This document shows, in pieces, positions 24,051 to 34,931 of a DNA stretch of 64,000 bases; the first letter of the stretch is position 1; the number at the start of each line of letters is the position of its first letter. The stretch comes from Podospora pseudocomata. Lineage: Eukaryota; Ascomycota; Sordariomycetes; Sordariales; Podosporaceae. Position numbers and translations under genes: made by a program. The stretch lies in assembly GCF_035222375.1 (NCBI RefSeq), contig NW_026946363.1, positions 3,534,001 to 3,598,000 of the forward strand, given 5' to 3'. The notes under the pieces were generated by a model. That model did no database searches. It had not been told where the DNA came from and worked only from the letters and a program-made list of their open reading frames with translations.

Positions 24051-24910
24051 ATGGCCATGTTCAGCCAGAACCCGCTCATGAACGGGCCCAACTACTCGTT
24101 CAGCGAGGCACCCAAATTCAACGCTCTCGAGGGAGCTCGACAGCATCGCTTTGACCCGTACGCTCTGATTAGCTGTTTGTTCTCCGCGGCCAGAAACATG
24201 ACTAACATTTCTTGTAACACAGATACACTGACAATGGTGGCTCGACCCTTGCCATCGCCGGCGCCGACTTCACCATCATGGCTGGCGATACCCGTTTGAC
24301 CTCGGGCTACAGTATCAACTCTCGGTTCCACCCCAAGGTGTTCAAGATCGGCGGCACAACTTCCGACCAGAGTGATGCAACACTGGTTCTCTCGGTCGTA
24401 GGGTTTGCGGCGGACGGGGAAGCTCTCAAGGAACGGCTCGATGCCATTTGCAAAATGTACCGCTACCGCCATGGGAAACCCATGAGCGTCAAGGCGTGTG
24501 CACAGCGGCTGTCGACAATTCTTTACCAGAAGCGGTTCTTCCCATACTACGCCTATGCTATCCTTGGCGGCCTCGACGAGGAGGGCAAGGGAGCCGTCTA
24601 CTCATACGATCCAGTCGGCAGCTACGAGCGGGAACAATGCCGGGCAGGCGGTGCCGCGGCCAGTTTGATCATGCCATTCCTCGACAACCAAGTCAACTTC
24701 AAGAACCAGTTCATTCCGGGCAGCGGTGAAGGTCATGCTCTCCAAGAACGCGAGCGACGCCCTTTGACTCGTCAGGAGGTCGAGACTCTGGTGAAGGATG
24801 CCTTTGACGGGGCTGTCGAGCGTCATATTGAAGTCGGCGACGGACTGCAGATGATGATTGTTACAAAGGAAGGGATTGAGGAGGTCATTTTGCCGCTCAA
24901 GAGAGATTAG
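24051..24910 (+). CDS. pre7: 20S proteasome subunit beta-6 (Pre7/PSMB1-type)
   Basis: Two exons, 24051-24157 and 24223-24910, are joined across a 65-bp intron (GTACGC donor, AACACAG acceptor), giving 264 residues. The mature-like region starts at DNGGSTLAIAG and contains AGDTRLTSGYSINSR, GFAADGEAL, KRFFPYYAY and DPVGSYEREQCRAGG. The last part (AASLIMPFLDNQVNFKNQ) is a signature of beta-6. The position of the catalytic threonine of active beta subunits is not conserved, as expected for this structural, non-proteolytic subunit. It assembles into the outer-facing beta ring of the 20S core in cytosol and nucleus. The C-terminus ends in LKRD, as in yeast Pre7. Confidence 0.97.
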
Positions 24911-27900
24911 AGCGGTCCATAGCTGTTATGGCGGTGACCCAAGGGCAGGCAAAAAGAAGGGCCTTGGCCTCATTGACACTTTGGAGTCACGACTATGCAA
25001 AAATCACGAAACCAATGATGATTTTTTAAAGGCCCCTCTTATTTCCATCTCTGCAGGCTGTGGACTGCTTGTTGTATTGTTGAAATGTCGACGGTTTCGA
25101 TTGTCCCGAATGCGTTAACAGTGTCCGGAGCAAGAGATCCGGACAAATTGCTTGGCAGGCCATGTCGCACTCGATTTTGATTTCAGCAAGCCACAGCTAG
25201 GCTGCCAATTGCGTGCCACAATCTGACGCATGAAAATGACGATAAATTGTGCTGCACAAGTGCCCGTTGGCTAGCGGAATGGGGTAACCAGAACAAAACA
25301 TCAAACAACTGCCCTGCATAGTCAAATATAGTGCACGTTGATACTCCAGCACCTCAAATGCTGTCATGCAATCTGATGGTCTGATAACTACTTTTGAGTT
25401 CACAGCTGAAACAACATCTGCCCCAAGAAACTCCGCTACTGTGTAAGCTCAACTTGATTGGGACACTCCGAAGACTACGCATGGGGAACCATGACGGCCA
25501 CAGGGTATTCAAAAGCTGGTTTTAATCTAAATGAGTTTGCGTCAGTGGAGTACTCGTGGTGGCCACTGGAGTTGCGCCTTAACAGTTTTATCAGTGGCAC
25601 AGATCAGATGCTCAACCCCCTCTGCCTATGACGTAACTGAGCGCTATCAAAAACCAAGAAAAGGGGACGATCTAGTTAACAAAAACATGCATAGCTCTAT
25701 TTGAACCTCGAATGTCTTCACTCAGTACAAAACTAATTGTTCGCAATATCTTGACCGTTCTGGAAATAAGACTATGGACTTCTCGTCCCAGGCCATCTTC
25801 GGTCTAGGTATTGATGTGATTATACATTCCAAACCAGAACATATCTTACCGTCTTCCTCGGCCATCGAGTACACTACGTGCCTACCAACACGGAAAGATC
25901 CTAGCGAACAGCGGTTCGTCACCACGCACATGTCAACATACGCTTTTCTGCTACCGGCCCTGTGGTACGACTTACAAGGTAGGGATGTACACTCCGTGGA
26001 GACCGCCTTGTTTGTTGATCAACGAGGACACATGTGCTATGTACGCTAAACCTTTATAATCCCCGATTTGCTTCACGGGTATGACGAAACAAGTGTTTTG
26101 TCTCTTCTCATCTCTTTCCTCAAATGGGCATACATGCATACCAAGAGTTCAGGAAGGCAAGGAGACCAAACATCGCACCTACACTAGGTAAGTACATTCC
26201 AGTTTGAAATCATAACTATTGTTCAAGGTAAGCGGTGGCAAACTGGGTGAGGGTACACTAGAGCAGCTTTGCCCCTCTCCCCCATGTCTCGAGACTGAGT
26301 GTGGCTCCTACAGTCAATGGAAATTCCCTTGATTCCCATCAAGCGCCTGCATCGAAAAATACCCCTGGTTCGCCTCTTCTTCAGCCACACACCCGTGACA
26401 CCCCAAACAGGGTGGTATTTCCCGGCTTTGTCAATAATGACTGCCACTCTCTCCACAGTCCAATCCGGACTCCTCCCTCGCCATCGCTGTTAGCGATCTT
26501 ATTCCCGATGTTTCTTCCCATCAAGCGCCTCTCGAGTTTGATGGCGCTCGAGCAACAGCGACTGCACATCTTCGCCTGGACGGCGGCCCAGGACCAGGTC
26601 TAGCACTCCCCGCCAACCCGGTGAACCAATCCCGATGTGACCTGTGAACTTGTTGAGCCTGGGCACCGCCTCCCAGACCCAATCTGTTGATCGGGCACGG
26701 TTCTAGATGCAGATAATTATCCCCAGCCCTAGTCTTGCGTGAATGCCGAACCCTACCGCGCGTGGGTTTGGCCACCCACAAGCCTTGAATAGCAGATCTG
26801 CGGCCCCCTCGCCCATCTGGGTTCGCGAGAGGGCCACACCGTTGCCTGAATGGGTTCCAGGAGGAGCTTTTGGTTCCACGGGCTCACCCACGTCTCTGGC
26901 CAAGAAAATGGGCACCACAGTACACCTTGAGCAAGTTGGCTTTGACAGGTGTTGTTGGGAAGAGATTTGAGAACCATAGACACATTTCGCCGCCGTGCTC
27001 TCCCAGCATTACGCATTACGCCACTGAACATAATCCCCCCGTTATTCTATTGCACGACGAAACAACTGCGCAGATATCACCTGTTCACGGAACTCTGGCG
27101 TGTCTGTCTGTCATAACAGCTTCGGGCTACTGCCGTGTGAAGTTAGTTTAAAAGGTTCATCCGACATCATCCACTAACCGGTCCTGACTTCTGAGCCTTG
27201 CTGCCCACACCACTGGACCGGATCGCTGTTTTGTTCGCGGTGTCTCTCCAGTTGGGAGGATCTCGTTCTGTCTCGCCTCCACGCGCTACTTCCCTGTCTC
27301 CTCCTGCTCTTTGCAGATGAACGACCCGCCGCATCGTTAGACCCGGACGAAACATACCGGGCATTTTCCCCGCCAGATTTGTGTGTCCAACCCATTGGAG
27401 CAGCCCTACCGAGTGCTATCGTATCGTGGCGAAGAGTTTACTGGCTGTGCCTACCTAGCTTGGTATCAACCCTATCTTGATATCGTCTGCCCGGTGGACT
27501 TGCCTCGGCGTTCGATTTTTCTCCTTCTGGCTTTCTGACCTTGCCATCAAGCTGTCAAAGCTGGGTTTTAAAGGAAATCAAGTGAAGCTGTGCATCACCC
27601 AAGAGCCTACCCAAAAGTATCACACACCCCTGTACCCGAACCTCACTCGCCCTTGCATTTAACGCTTAACCACGGCGATCTCCCTCCCAAAGGATTGGGA
27701 TTCTGTCAGGTTCGAGAAGCCCTCTACACCCCCCCTCGCACACTTCCCACTAGAGACATCATTTGGGTCGTGTGAGTGTTGTTGAGAGACTGCTTTCTTG
27801 CCATAATCTGCACCCTACAACACAGAAAAAGCAGGAGAGCTGAGCAGGTCTCTGGGTGGCGGTATCCCAAATAGACTCTTGAAGCTGGGTTTGATAGCCT

Positions 27901-27911
27901 TTGGCATCCCA
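24911..27911. other. About 3 kb without a recognisable gene
   Basis: This stretch follows pre7 and precedes the YTH gene, both on the plus strand. It holds an 8-bp stem hairpin near 25122 and, at its right end, the pyrimidine-rich leader of the YTH gene. A 5' untranslated intron there is possible (GTGAGT near 27771, TTTGATAG near 27898). Short open frames on both strands look random. Confidence 0.5.
25122..25145. other. Palindromic hairpin with repeated TCCGGA
   Basis: TGTCCGGA (25122-25129) and TCCGGACA (25138-25145) form a perfect 8-bp stem with an 8-nt loop, about 210 bp after the pre7 stop codon. TCCGGA is itself palindromic, so the element also holds two CCGG cores, a pattern that zinc-cluster factors can bind. 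Its role is unknown. Confidence 0.5.
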
Positions 27912-30110
27912 ATGGGAGATACACCACTCCAGCACGGCGCTCCAACAGAGTTCCTCGGACAAGACGCCCCTCCGGGAACGCTTTCGGTCTCCTCAAGTCT
28001 CGGGCCGGGTCACATCGCTGCTGAGCATCCGTCCGTGTACCCCTCGACACGCCCTCAACAACAGCCAGACGCCGGATCGCAACATGCCTTTGCAACTCAA
28101 CTCGAAATGACGCATCAACAAAGAACCGGGGGCTTCGATATGAGCAGCATGGCCAACGCCCTGCCCCAGCAAGCATACCGACCGGGCCCTTACGGACAAA
28201 GCCCACAGAGATATAACGCGCCTGGAATATCATCCCCCGGAACGGCGCCTCAAATCCCTGTCTCTCAATATGGGGCACCGAACGCTATGGGACCGGCGGC
28301 CCCTTCTCCTCAGTATTACATACCACAACCGCATATGGCGGCGCAATACTACCCGAGTCCCGTACCCCCCCAACAGCCAGCGGGTGCTAACATGCCACCT
28401 CGGGGAGATGTAAACTACTATGGTAGTCATGTTGTTGTGAACCAACAACATCACCCAGGCGCACACTACTATTACCCGCCGACCGCACACTTTGCTGGGC
28501 AGTCGCCGCATGTAGTAACACAGCTCATGCTTGGACAGTATGCGCAATCGAATCTGCACCACCTCGATGCTGGTGCGCAACACCCGCATCTCAACAATCA
28601 AGGGGTTCCCATCCATTCCCCGGCCCATCATGGAACGCGTGAGTTGCTTCACTAGTCCCGCACGCAAGTCTCATCGCTAATGCCAAACAATAATAGCCTC
28701 GACAGAAAGCCGTCAAAATAATGTTGTTCGCGGTCCTCCCCGAAAGCCGCGCCAGAGTGGTGAGTGTTCTCAAGTCTTCCCGAGTGCTGGCGGACTCAAC
28801 AAGAACTGACAAAGTCTCCTGAACAGGCCACGCCATATGGATCGGCAACCTACCTCCTCAGACAGAGCTCATGAGCTTGGTTCATCACGTCTGCAAGGAA
28901 GCTGATGGACTGGAGTCACTGTTCCTCATCTCGAAAAGTAACTGCGCGTTCGCGAACTTCAAGGACGAACAGTCATGCATCGCGGCGCAACGAAAACTCC
29001 ACGACTCCAAATTCATGACTGTCAGACTGGTCAGCCGGTTGCGAAAAAGCACGGTAGAAGGACCTGCCGGTATCACGGCACCGACAGGACCGGCTATCTC
29101 GTCAACGCCGACGGTAACAGCGGCTCAGGAACAAGCTGCTACTATTGGAGCCGATTCGGATGAAACAAAAACTCCCGCTTCTTCGACGCCGGCGGCCGCT
29201 GCCGATTCGAGTGTAATAAGCCCCAAGGTGGAAAGTGGTTCTTCTCAGAAGGACAGGTTCTTTGTTCTCAAGAGTCTGACGGTGGAGGACTTGGAGCTGA
29301 GTGTCAAAACGAATATATGGGCGACTCAGTCGCATAACGAAGAGACCCTCAACAATGCCTTTAAAGTAAGTGTTCTGGCCATGTTCCCAACCTGATTCCG
29401 TTATTTCAACGTACAGGACACACCTGGCTAACTGTGTTTTCAAACAGGACTCGGACAACGTCTATCTCGTGTTCTCTGCAAACAAATCTGGCGAATACTT
29501 TGGCTACGCCCGCATGACATCTCCCATCAACGACGACCCCGCAGCAGCGATAGAATTTGCACCCAAGGCACAGTCCTCGGCTGATGTTGACCTTCCCAAG
29601 GCCATAGCCACTGAAGCCACCGAATTCGCGCCCAAGGGCCGGATTATCGATGACTCTGCCCGCGGCACCATTTTCTGGGAGGCAGACCGCGGAGACCAGA
29701 CGCCTGATGGCGGGCAAGATGAGGAATCCGGTGGGTCGGTCGGTGGGGACGGTGGAAGTGTCCAAGGTGTTGGTCAAGAGAATGGGGTTGGTGCTGAGTC
29801 TAAAGCATGGGGCAAGCCGTTCCGACTGGAGTGGTTGTCAACGGCGAGGCTTCCGTTTTATAAGACTAGGGGACTTAGAAATCCCTGGAACTCCAACAGG
29901 GAGGTGAAGATTGCCAGAGATGGAACAGAGCTGGAGCCCTCAGTTGGAAGGAGGCTGATTGGGTTGTTCAACAGGATACAAAGTCCGGCCATGCCTATCA
30001 TTCCAGGAATGGGGCCAGGGCCAGTGCCTGTGCATGTCCCTGTGTCAACGGCTGGAATCCCACTGGCAGCCGGTGGCTACCCCATGCCGCCGAATGTGTT
30101 GATGAGGTGA
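27912..30110 (+). CDS. RRM and YTH-domain RNA-binding protein (putative m6A reader)
   Basis: Four exons fit: 27912-28638, 28697-28759, 28827-29365 and 29448-30110, all with GT-AG borders and clear branch sequences, giving 663 residues. The first 260 residues are Pro/Gln/Tyr-rich and disordered. An RRM-like fold follows (about 264-340: IWIGNLPP, then a CAFANFKDEQSC segment). The YTH domain spans about 406-622: RFFVLKSL, TNIWATQSHNEETLN with a cage-type Trp, VYLVFSANKSGEYFGYARM, and the closing GRRLIGLF. It is split by an acidic and Gly-rich insert. In the family, YTH domains bind N6-methyladenosine or related RNA marks, and RRM+YTH proteins occur in filamentous fungi. The second and third introns were needed to keep the RRM in frame. 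ATG 27912 is the first ATG in the open frame. Confidence 0.9.
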
Positions 30111-30884
30111 TTAATTGGATATGGGTGCTTTGTGTGTCGAGTCTCTTGGAAGGATGCTGCTGGATGGCAAAGACTTGTACGATGGTACCTACTACTAGAG
30201 ACAGCGACATGCTTCCCTCGTCGTGTATTTTGAATGGCATCTCTATAGTGTACAATCAGCCTTGTTCTATTAATTGCTTGTCTTACCTTCCAGTACATAG
30301 TCTGGCATCAATGAGCTCTGCATCAAGCTTGGGTAAAGCTTCCCATGTCTTCTGCCTCAGTGCCTTCTCAGCTAACTAGTTACACACGGATCACTTAGTG
30401 CAGTGTGCACCGAAAGCTGTCGAAGCTTCTAACTGGTTTGGTTGTGGTGTCAAGAGTGGCCCCACCCTTCCCGTCTTGGCAGGAACTGTGCCGAAACATG
30501 GATGCCCTGTCTAGCCGCCATCAAGATAACTTGACCTTCAACATCGATATCAGATGGTTGTGGTAACCTTTGGTTTTGCTGAAGGAAGACGTAACTAAAA
30601 CATGGTCGTCTGAGTGTGCTAAACTAGCTAGGTAGAACGCGAGCAGATGGCGTAAACGCCTCTCGCTCAACAACTGATGACTCCGATGGTGTGAATCACC
30701 GCCGGCCTGGCCACATCGATATCAGAAACAGCCACCGGGTATCTACGCCAAAGTATGACTTCTTGAAAGAGCAAAAAGCATGCAAAATCTAGGTAATTTC
30801 CAGTTCTGATTTGTCCATTTGCTAGGCAGTATGAAAGTCTAAAGATGATTCTCATTTGTTTTTGGATGAGTTGTGGTGGACTTT

Positions 30885-30904
30885 GGAACCTTCTGGAGCC
30901 TTCG
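30885..30904 (+). promoter_or_regulatory. Heat-shock element, four alternating pentamers
   Basis: The sequence reads gGAAc cTTCt gGAGc cTTCg: four contiguous alternating nGAAn/nTTCn units with one mismatch. It matches the binding site of heat-shock factor Hsf1 and lies about 410 bp upstream of the Hsp20 start codon. Confidence 0.75.
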
Positions 30905-31026
30905 CAAGTCAGCCCCTTCCTTTTGTTTCTGGCAAGTCGACCTGCAAATGCAGTGTGTGCAGCACATTATGATGCAAACACCTCTTTCCGCAGCGTGCCA
31001 TGCTTCTGCCCGGAGCATCAGGTCCT

Positions 31027-31034
31027 TTCTAGAA
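31027..31034 (+). promoter_or_regulatory. Second heat-shock half-palindrome TTCTAGAA
   Basis: The tail-to-tail pair TTCTAGAA lies about 280 bp upstream of the Hsp20 start codon. Two units alone are a weak site; it may cooperate with the larger element at 30885. Confidence 0.55.
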
Positions 31035-31311
31035 GCTACAGGTAGCATCACACTCTTTTCATTTTGCTGTGGGCTTGAAGCTTGTGGAAAACGCCATCAG
31101 GCTTGACCAAAGCTCCTCTCAAGTATTTTAAGCCTTTGAATCTCTTTCAACCTCTCCAACTCTTTTCTCCTCAGATCAACAACAACAAAGCAAAGCAAAG
31201 CAACCACAACAAGCTCTCAGCTCTCAAACGCACTTCAATCTTCCTCGCACTGCATAACAACTTTCCAATTCTCACAACTCAACAACAACAACCTTCAACC
31301 ACTCTTTAAAA

Positions 31312-31986
31312 ATGTTCTCCCGCAGCTTCTACGGTGCCGACCCCAGCTTCACTCCCCTCTTCCGCCTCCTTGACGACTTTGACAACTACTCGCGCGAAGT
31401 CCAAGGTAACGGCAACGACAACCACCAGAACGGATCCCGCAACTCTCACCGCGCCATTCGCACCTTCACCCCCAAGTTCGACATCAGCGAGTCGGTTGAT
31501 GCCTACGAGCTCCACGGCGAGCTCCCTGGCATTGCCCGCGAGGACCTCAGCATCGAGTTCACCGACCCCCAGACCATTGTGATCAAGGGCAAGGTGGAGA
31601 GAACCCGCACCGCCGGAACCCCTCCCGCGGGTCTCCTCGAGAACAACGGCCAAGCCAGCAAGGCCATCACCGAGAGCGGCGAGGACCAGCACCCTTCTCA
31701 CAAGGTCACCGTCGAGGATGAGAAGCCCGAGGACGAGAAGGCCACCAGCACCACCACCGTGGTCAAGACCGGCGAGAACAAGGAGGCTGCCACCCACCAC
31801 AAGAACAAGCAGCCCGAGACCAAGTTTTGGCTCCAGGAGCGCTCGATCGGCGAGTTTAGCCGCACTTTCAGCTTCCCCAGCCGGGTCGAGCTCGACGGTG
31901 TCAAGGCTGGCCTCGACAATGGCATCTTGACTGTTGTGGTGCCCAAGGCGAAGAAGCCTCAGGTCCACAAGGTTCCGATCTGCTAG
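31312..31986 (+). CDS. hsp30: Small heat-shock protein, Hsp20/Hsp30 family
   Basis: This single-exon gene encodes 224 residues. The alpha-crystallin domain begins near residue 50 (FDISESVDAYELHGELPGI) and resumes near 174 (FWLQERSIGEFSRTFSFP), ending in the GILTVVVPK beta strand. Between the halves sits a charged, disordered insert of about 80 residues, typical of the Hsp30 type in filamentous fungi. The family holds misfolded proteins in the cytosol during stress and passes them to Hsp70/Hsp104. Upstream heat-shock elements support stress induction. Codons are strongly biased to C-ending forms, as in highly expressed fungal genes, which also leaves a 281-codon open frame on the opposite strand. 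Confidence 0.96.
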   Translation: MFSRSFYGADPSFTPLFRLLDDFDNYSREVQGNGNDNHQNGSRNSHRAIRTFTPKFDISESVDAYELHGELPGIAREDLSIEFTDPQTIVIKGKVERTRTAGTPPAGLLENNGQASKAITESGEDQHPSHKVTVEDEKPEDEKATSTTTVVKTGENKEAATHHKNKQPETKFWLQERSIGEFSRTFSFPSRVELDGVKAGLDNGILTVVVPKAKKPQVHKVPIC

Positions 31987-32639
31987 ATTCAGTTCTGAGG
32001 ACTTGCCAAGTGAGAGGCATGGAAGATATGAGTTGCTCGGAGTGATGGAAATGCATGGTGTTATGGAATTGGTACTTATGAGCATTGCTAGGCGTCTTTT
32101 GGAAGGTATCGAGTTAGGCACGCACAAGATACGGAGGATTTTACTCGGCACAGTATCGGGTTAGTTAATGGGATTGTGGAGGAGGATGATTGATCATGCA
32201 TGAGATTTGGTGCCTGACAGTACATGGTAGTCTCACGGCTTTGGTAGTGAATGAAGATAAGTTTTCGTTATAATCTTTTCCCTCGATTGATGTGACTTGG
32301 ACTGTGATCTGACATGCATGTCTCTCCATGAATTGTTACCGAGAAGAATTGTGCAGCGGTTGAGGTGCAAAGAGCCTGCTCCGGTTCCTATTCATGATTG
32401 GCTATCGTGTACACGAAGCGACAGCTTCTCATGAATGGAGGGCAATGCCATCAATTGCGCATTCGCTGACGACACCGGAGCTAAGACGGATATGATGTTC
32501 TTGGAAGCATACCAGCTGATAGTGTAACCTCTGTATCTCCAACTGTAAGTAAACAACGTACGTACAATCAGATTGATCACCTTTTTCCCACGAGACAACA
32601 AAAATACAACATTTTTGCAAAAAGACCTCCCAAGATACC
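31987..32639. other. Intergenic region, Hsp20 3' flank to methyltransferase relic
   Basis: This region holds the Hsp20 3' untranslated region and the 5' flank of the methyltransferase relic. I see no gene or repeat. Confidence 0.5.
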
Positions 32640-33796
32640 ATGTCCACCACTGCTATCTCGTTCCGGCTCCCCAAAGCTGCGAGCCAAGGCTTCCAGAACG
32701 CTCCTGCTTACGACACCCACCGGCCCCATACCCTCAAGAAGCCGTCACTTCGTTACTTTCCGCGCTGGGACTACTGGGCAAGCAAAATACCAAGATCCTC
32801 GAGATTGCCGCTGGCACGGGGAAGTTCACCGAGCTGCTTGCCAACCGAGAGGAGGGATTCAATGTGATAGCCGTTGAGCCCCACGGGGACATGAGGGGTC
32901 AGCTCGCTGGGAAAGGAACTAAAGGGTGTCGATGTGAGGGATGGTCATGCGGGAAGGTTGGCGGTGGAGGATGACGAGTGGGCGGATGGGTATATTGCTG
33001 CGCAGAGCTTTCATTGGTGAGCCTCTCTTTTGTCGCGTCTTGGAAGTGAGAGAGAGATATTGTTCGGGAACACTGATCAACGCGACGAGGGGACAATAGG
33101 TTCGCAAATGAGGAGACGTTGAAGGAAGCCCATCGAGTCTTAAAAAAGGGGCGAGGTTAGGTGCGATTTGGAATATTGAAGATTGTGAGTTGATGATGTT
33201 TGCTCGATGGCTCGGTTCAGTGAGCTAACAGTCACGGTAACAAAGACAACAAATCCCGTGAGTGGAAGGCAACGACTACGTGGGAGGAGAAACTGAACTC
33301 ATGGTATGACTTTTCCAGACAGGAAGAAGAAATAGTAGAGCAGATCAATATTAACAGGATTTATTCCATATCATCCGACGGCCAGCCTCGTTTCCGCGAT
33401 GGCCAACGGAGAAGTGCCTTGGACAACCAACAACTATTCGCGCTTCTACTTAGTGAGGAAACCGTGAAATGGACGGTGTGGCTGTCGGAGGGTGCGCTTT
33501 GGTCTCGTATCAACACTCTCAGCCAGGTGGCAATACTGGAAGGGTCAGACAGAGAGGCGGCTGTCAGGGTGTTCAAGGAGGCGCTTCAGTCACCAGATGT
33601 TGAGAGGAACGAGAAGGGAGAGATTGCTCTTCATGGCGTTACCTACTTTGTGTGGACCAAGAAGCTCGACTCTTTGAGATTTCTTCCAATCCACCAGCCC
33701 CCAAAACTCCTCAGCAGGATATCAGACCCTACCCCCAGGCCGCCGGATGCAGTGAATAACAGATTAAAACTTCTTAATCGGCAGCGATATACATGA
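32640..33796 (+). pseudogene. SAM-dependent methyltransferase, frameshifted relic
   Basis: The parts together resemble a class I methyltransferase of the type that starts FQNAPAYDTHRP and carries motif I ILEIAAGTGKFTELL. Introns appear at 33017-33099, 33185-33245 and probably 33304-33357. Three single-base indels break the frame. A base is missing in the C run at 32724-32727, after which the text continues PYPQEAV in another frame. One base is extra around 32909-32914 (before GKELKGVDVRDGH). One A is missing at 33142-33147, leading to an in-frame TAG at 33158. The C-terminal part (EETVKWTVWLSEGALW, HGVTYFVWTKK) is intact. The open frame then runs on to 33796, beyond the usual end of the family, and overlaps LSM6 exon 3. 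Either this is a recent pseudogene or several sequencing errors fell in one gene. Its native substrate is unknown. Confidence 0.8.
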
Positions 33797-34146
33797 CTGG
33801 AAACATATTAGAATCATAGTCAAAACTCATGTGTGTATTCGGTGAGGTGGTCACAACATACCATTGTTGCCTCTGACAAAGGCGTCGCCGTAGCTTCTTC
33901 GCTTGGCGCCATTAACATACTCCTCGGTCTTTTCCAGGGCAATGTTCATGTATCCATCCACAGACTGCAGCTCTCCTATTTTCATTTTATCTGTCAGTGG
34001 GATTGTCCTCTCTCAAAAGTTGGGTGGGACTCACCCTTGTAAACAACACCTGAGTTAAGCTTGACTGTGACAGGATGTCCAATGATTTCGCTGAGCCAGC
34101 CTGATGGGTCCTTGCCCTCTCCCTGAGTTATAGCGCCGTTCTCCAT
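33774..34146 (-). CDS. lsm6: U6 snRNA-associated Sm-like protein LSm6
   Basis: Three exons on the minus strand, 34146-34035, 33975-33862 and 33796-33774, encode 82 residues. Introns are 59 bp (GTGAGT donor, AATAG acceptor) and 65 bp (GTATGT donor, TTTCCAG acceptor), and the last exon is only 23 bp. The Sm1 motif is visible (LSEIIGHPVTVKLNSG, then VDGYMNIALE), as is the Sm2 motif (FVRGNNVMYI). The protein ends IAAD. LSm6 is one of seven subunits shared by the cytoplasmic LSm1-7 ring, which acts in mRNA decapping and decay, and the nuclear LSm2-8 ring, which binds the 3' end of U6 snRNA. The gene is tail to tail with the methyltransferase relic and overlaps its open frame by 23 bp. It is divergent from the nucleotidyltransferase-like gene. 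Confidence 0.93.
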
Positions 34147-34931
34147 GATTAACTGAGTGACCGGTTGATATTATTGGGCTGTTTGTTCGCAGAATCGACG
34201 TCGTTAATTGAGCGTGGCTCTATTCTGGATGAGTGGGTCGAGTGAATGAATGAGTTGAGTGTGATGTGTTGTTGCAAGGGGTGAGTGGTTCAGTGGTGAT
34301 TGCAATCTGGGCCCACTTTCTTCTCTTTCAACACAGACGCACGGGCCACGTGGAAGCTCCGGCGGCCCCCTGAAGGCAGGTGCAACTCCAGTTTCACCAA
34401 CCAACATGGATGGATGAGATGTCTGCCTCAATATGATCCAACTCTGCAGTTCACCGAAGAGACATGTATATACATACATTTTTATCCAATTCCCAGTAAT
34501 TTGATACATTTGTATCTGCTGCAATTCCGAGAATCCTCCTTCTTGTCTTTTTCGTCTCATTTTCTCCAAGTGACTCACTCACCCATCTCATCTGGACCAG
34601 CCTTATTCACTACCTATCAACAACCTGCCCGGTCTGACACACACCACTGACCAAGATTTCATAAGTGAATAGAGAGCGGTTCCTATTTTGACTGGCATAA
34701 GTATCAGGAACTTGATTCCCGACTTTCTTTTCAACCATCACCTTCTTTGCTCTGCAGTAGGCCTCATCGTCCCCCCAGTCAAGCTATTCAAGTCGGTCAC
34801 TCACATCGGCCAAGCACCAGAGCCTGACAGTACTTCCAGCCTGCTCGTTTGATTCTATCAAAACTCTCATTTAACTCTACTGGTCTTTAATATATACCTT
34901 CTATCCATTAGCCGGAGCTCTTCCACCCATC
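34147..34931. promoter_or_regulatory. Divergent promoter region, lsm6 / nucleotidyltransferase-like gene
   Basis: This 785-base region must hold both promoters. A CCAAT pentamer is at 34486-34490, and a pyrimidine-rich leader precedes the plus-strand ATG. Nothing else is clear. Confidence 0.5.

Larger units (their letters stand above)
30111..31311. promoter_or_regulatory. Intergenic region and Hsp20 promoter
   Basis: This 1.2-kb region holds the YTH 3' flank and the promoter of the small heat-shock gene. The proximal 200 bases are CT- and CAA-rich, typical of strongly expressed fungal leaders. A TATTTTA element lies at 31124-31130, about 180 bp before the ATG. No coding region is seen. Confidence 0.6.

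Noticed and set aside
31306-32151. 281-codon open frame on the minus strand over the Hsp20 gene
   Set aside because: It exactly opposes a strongly biased, well-recognised gene. The Leu/Val/Gly-rich translation is what C-ending codons give on the other strand.
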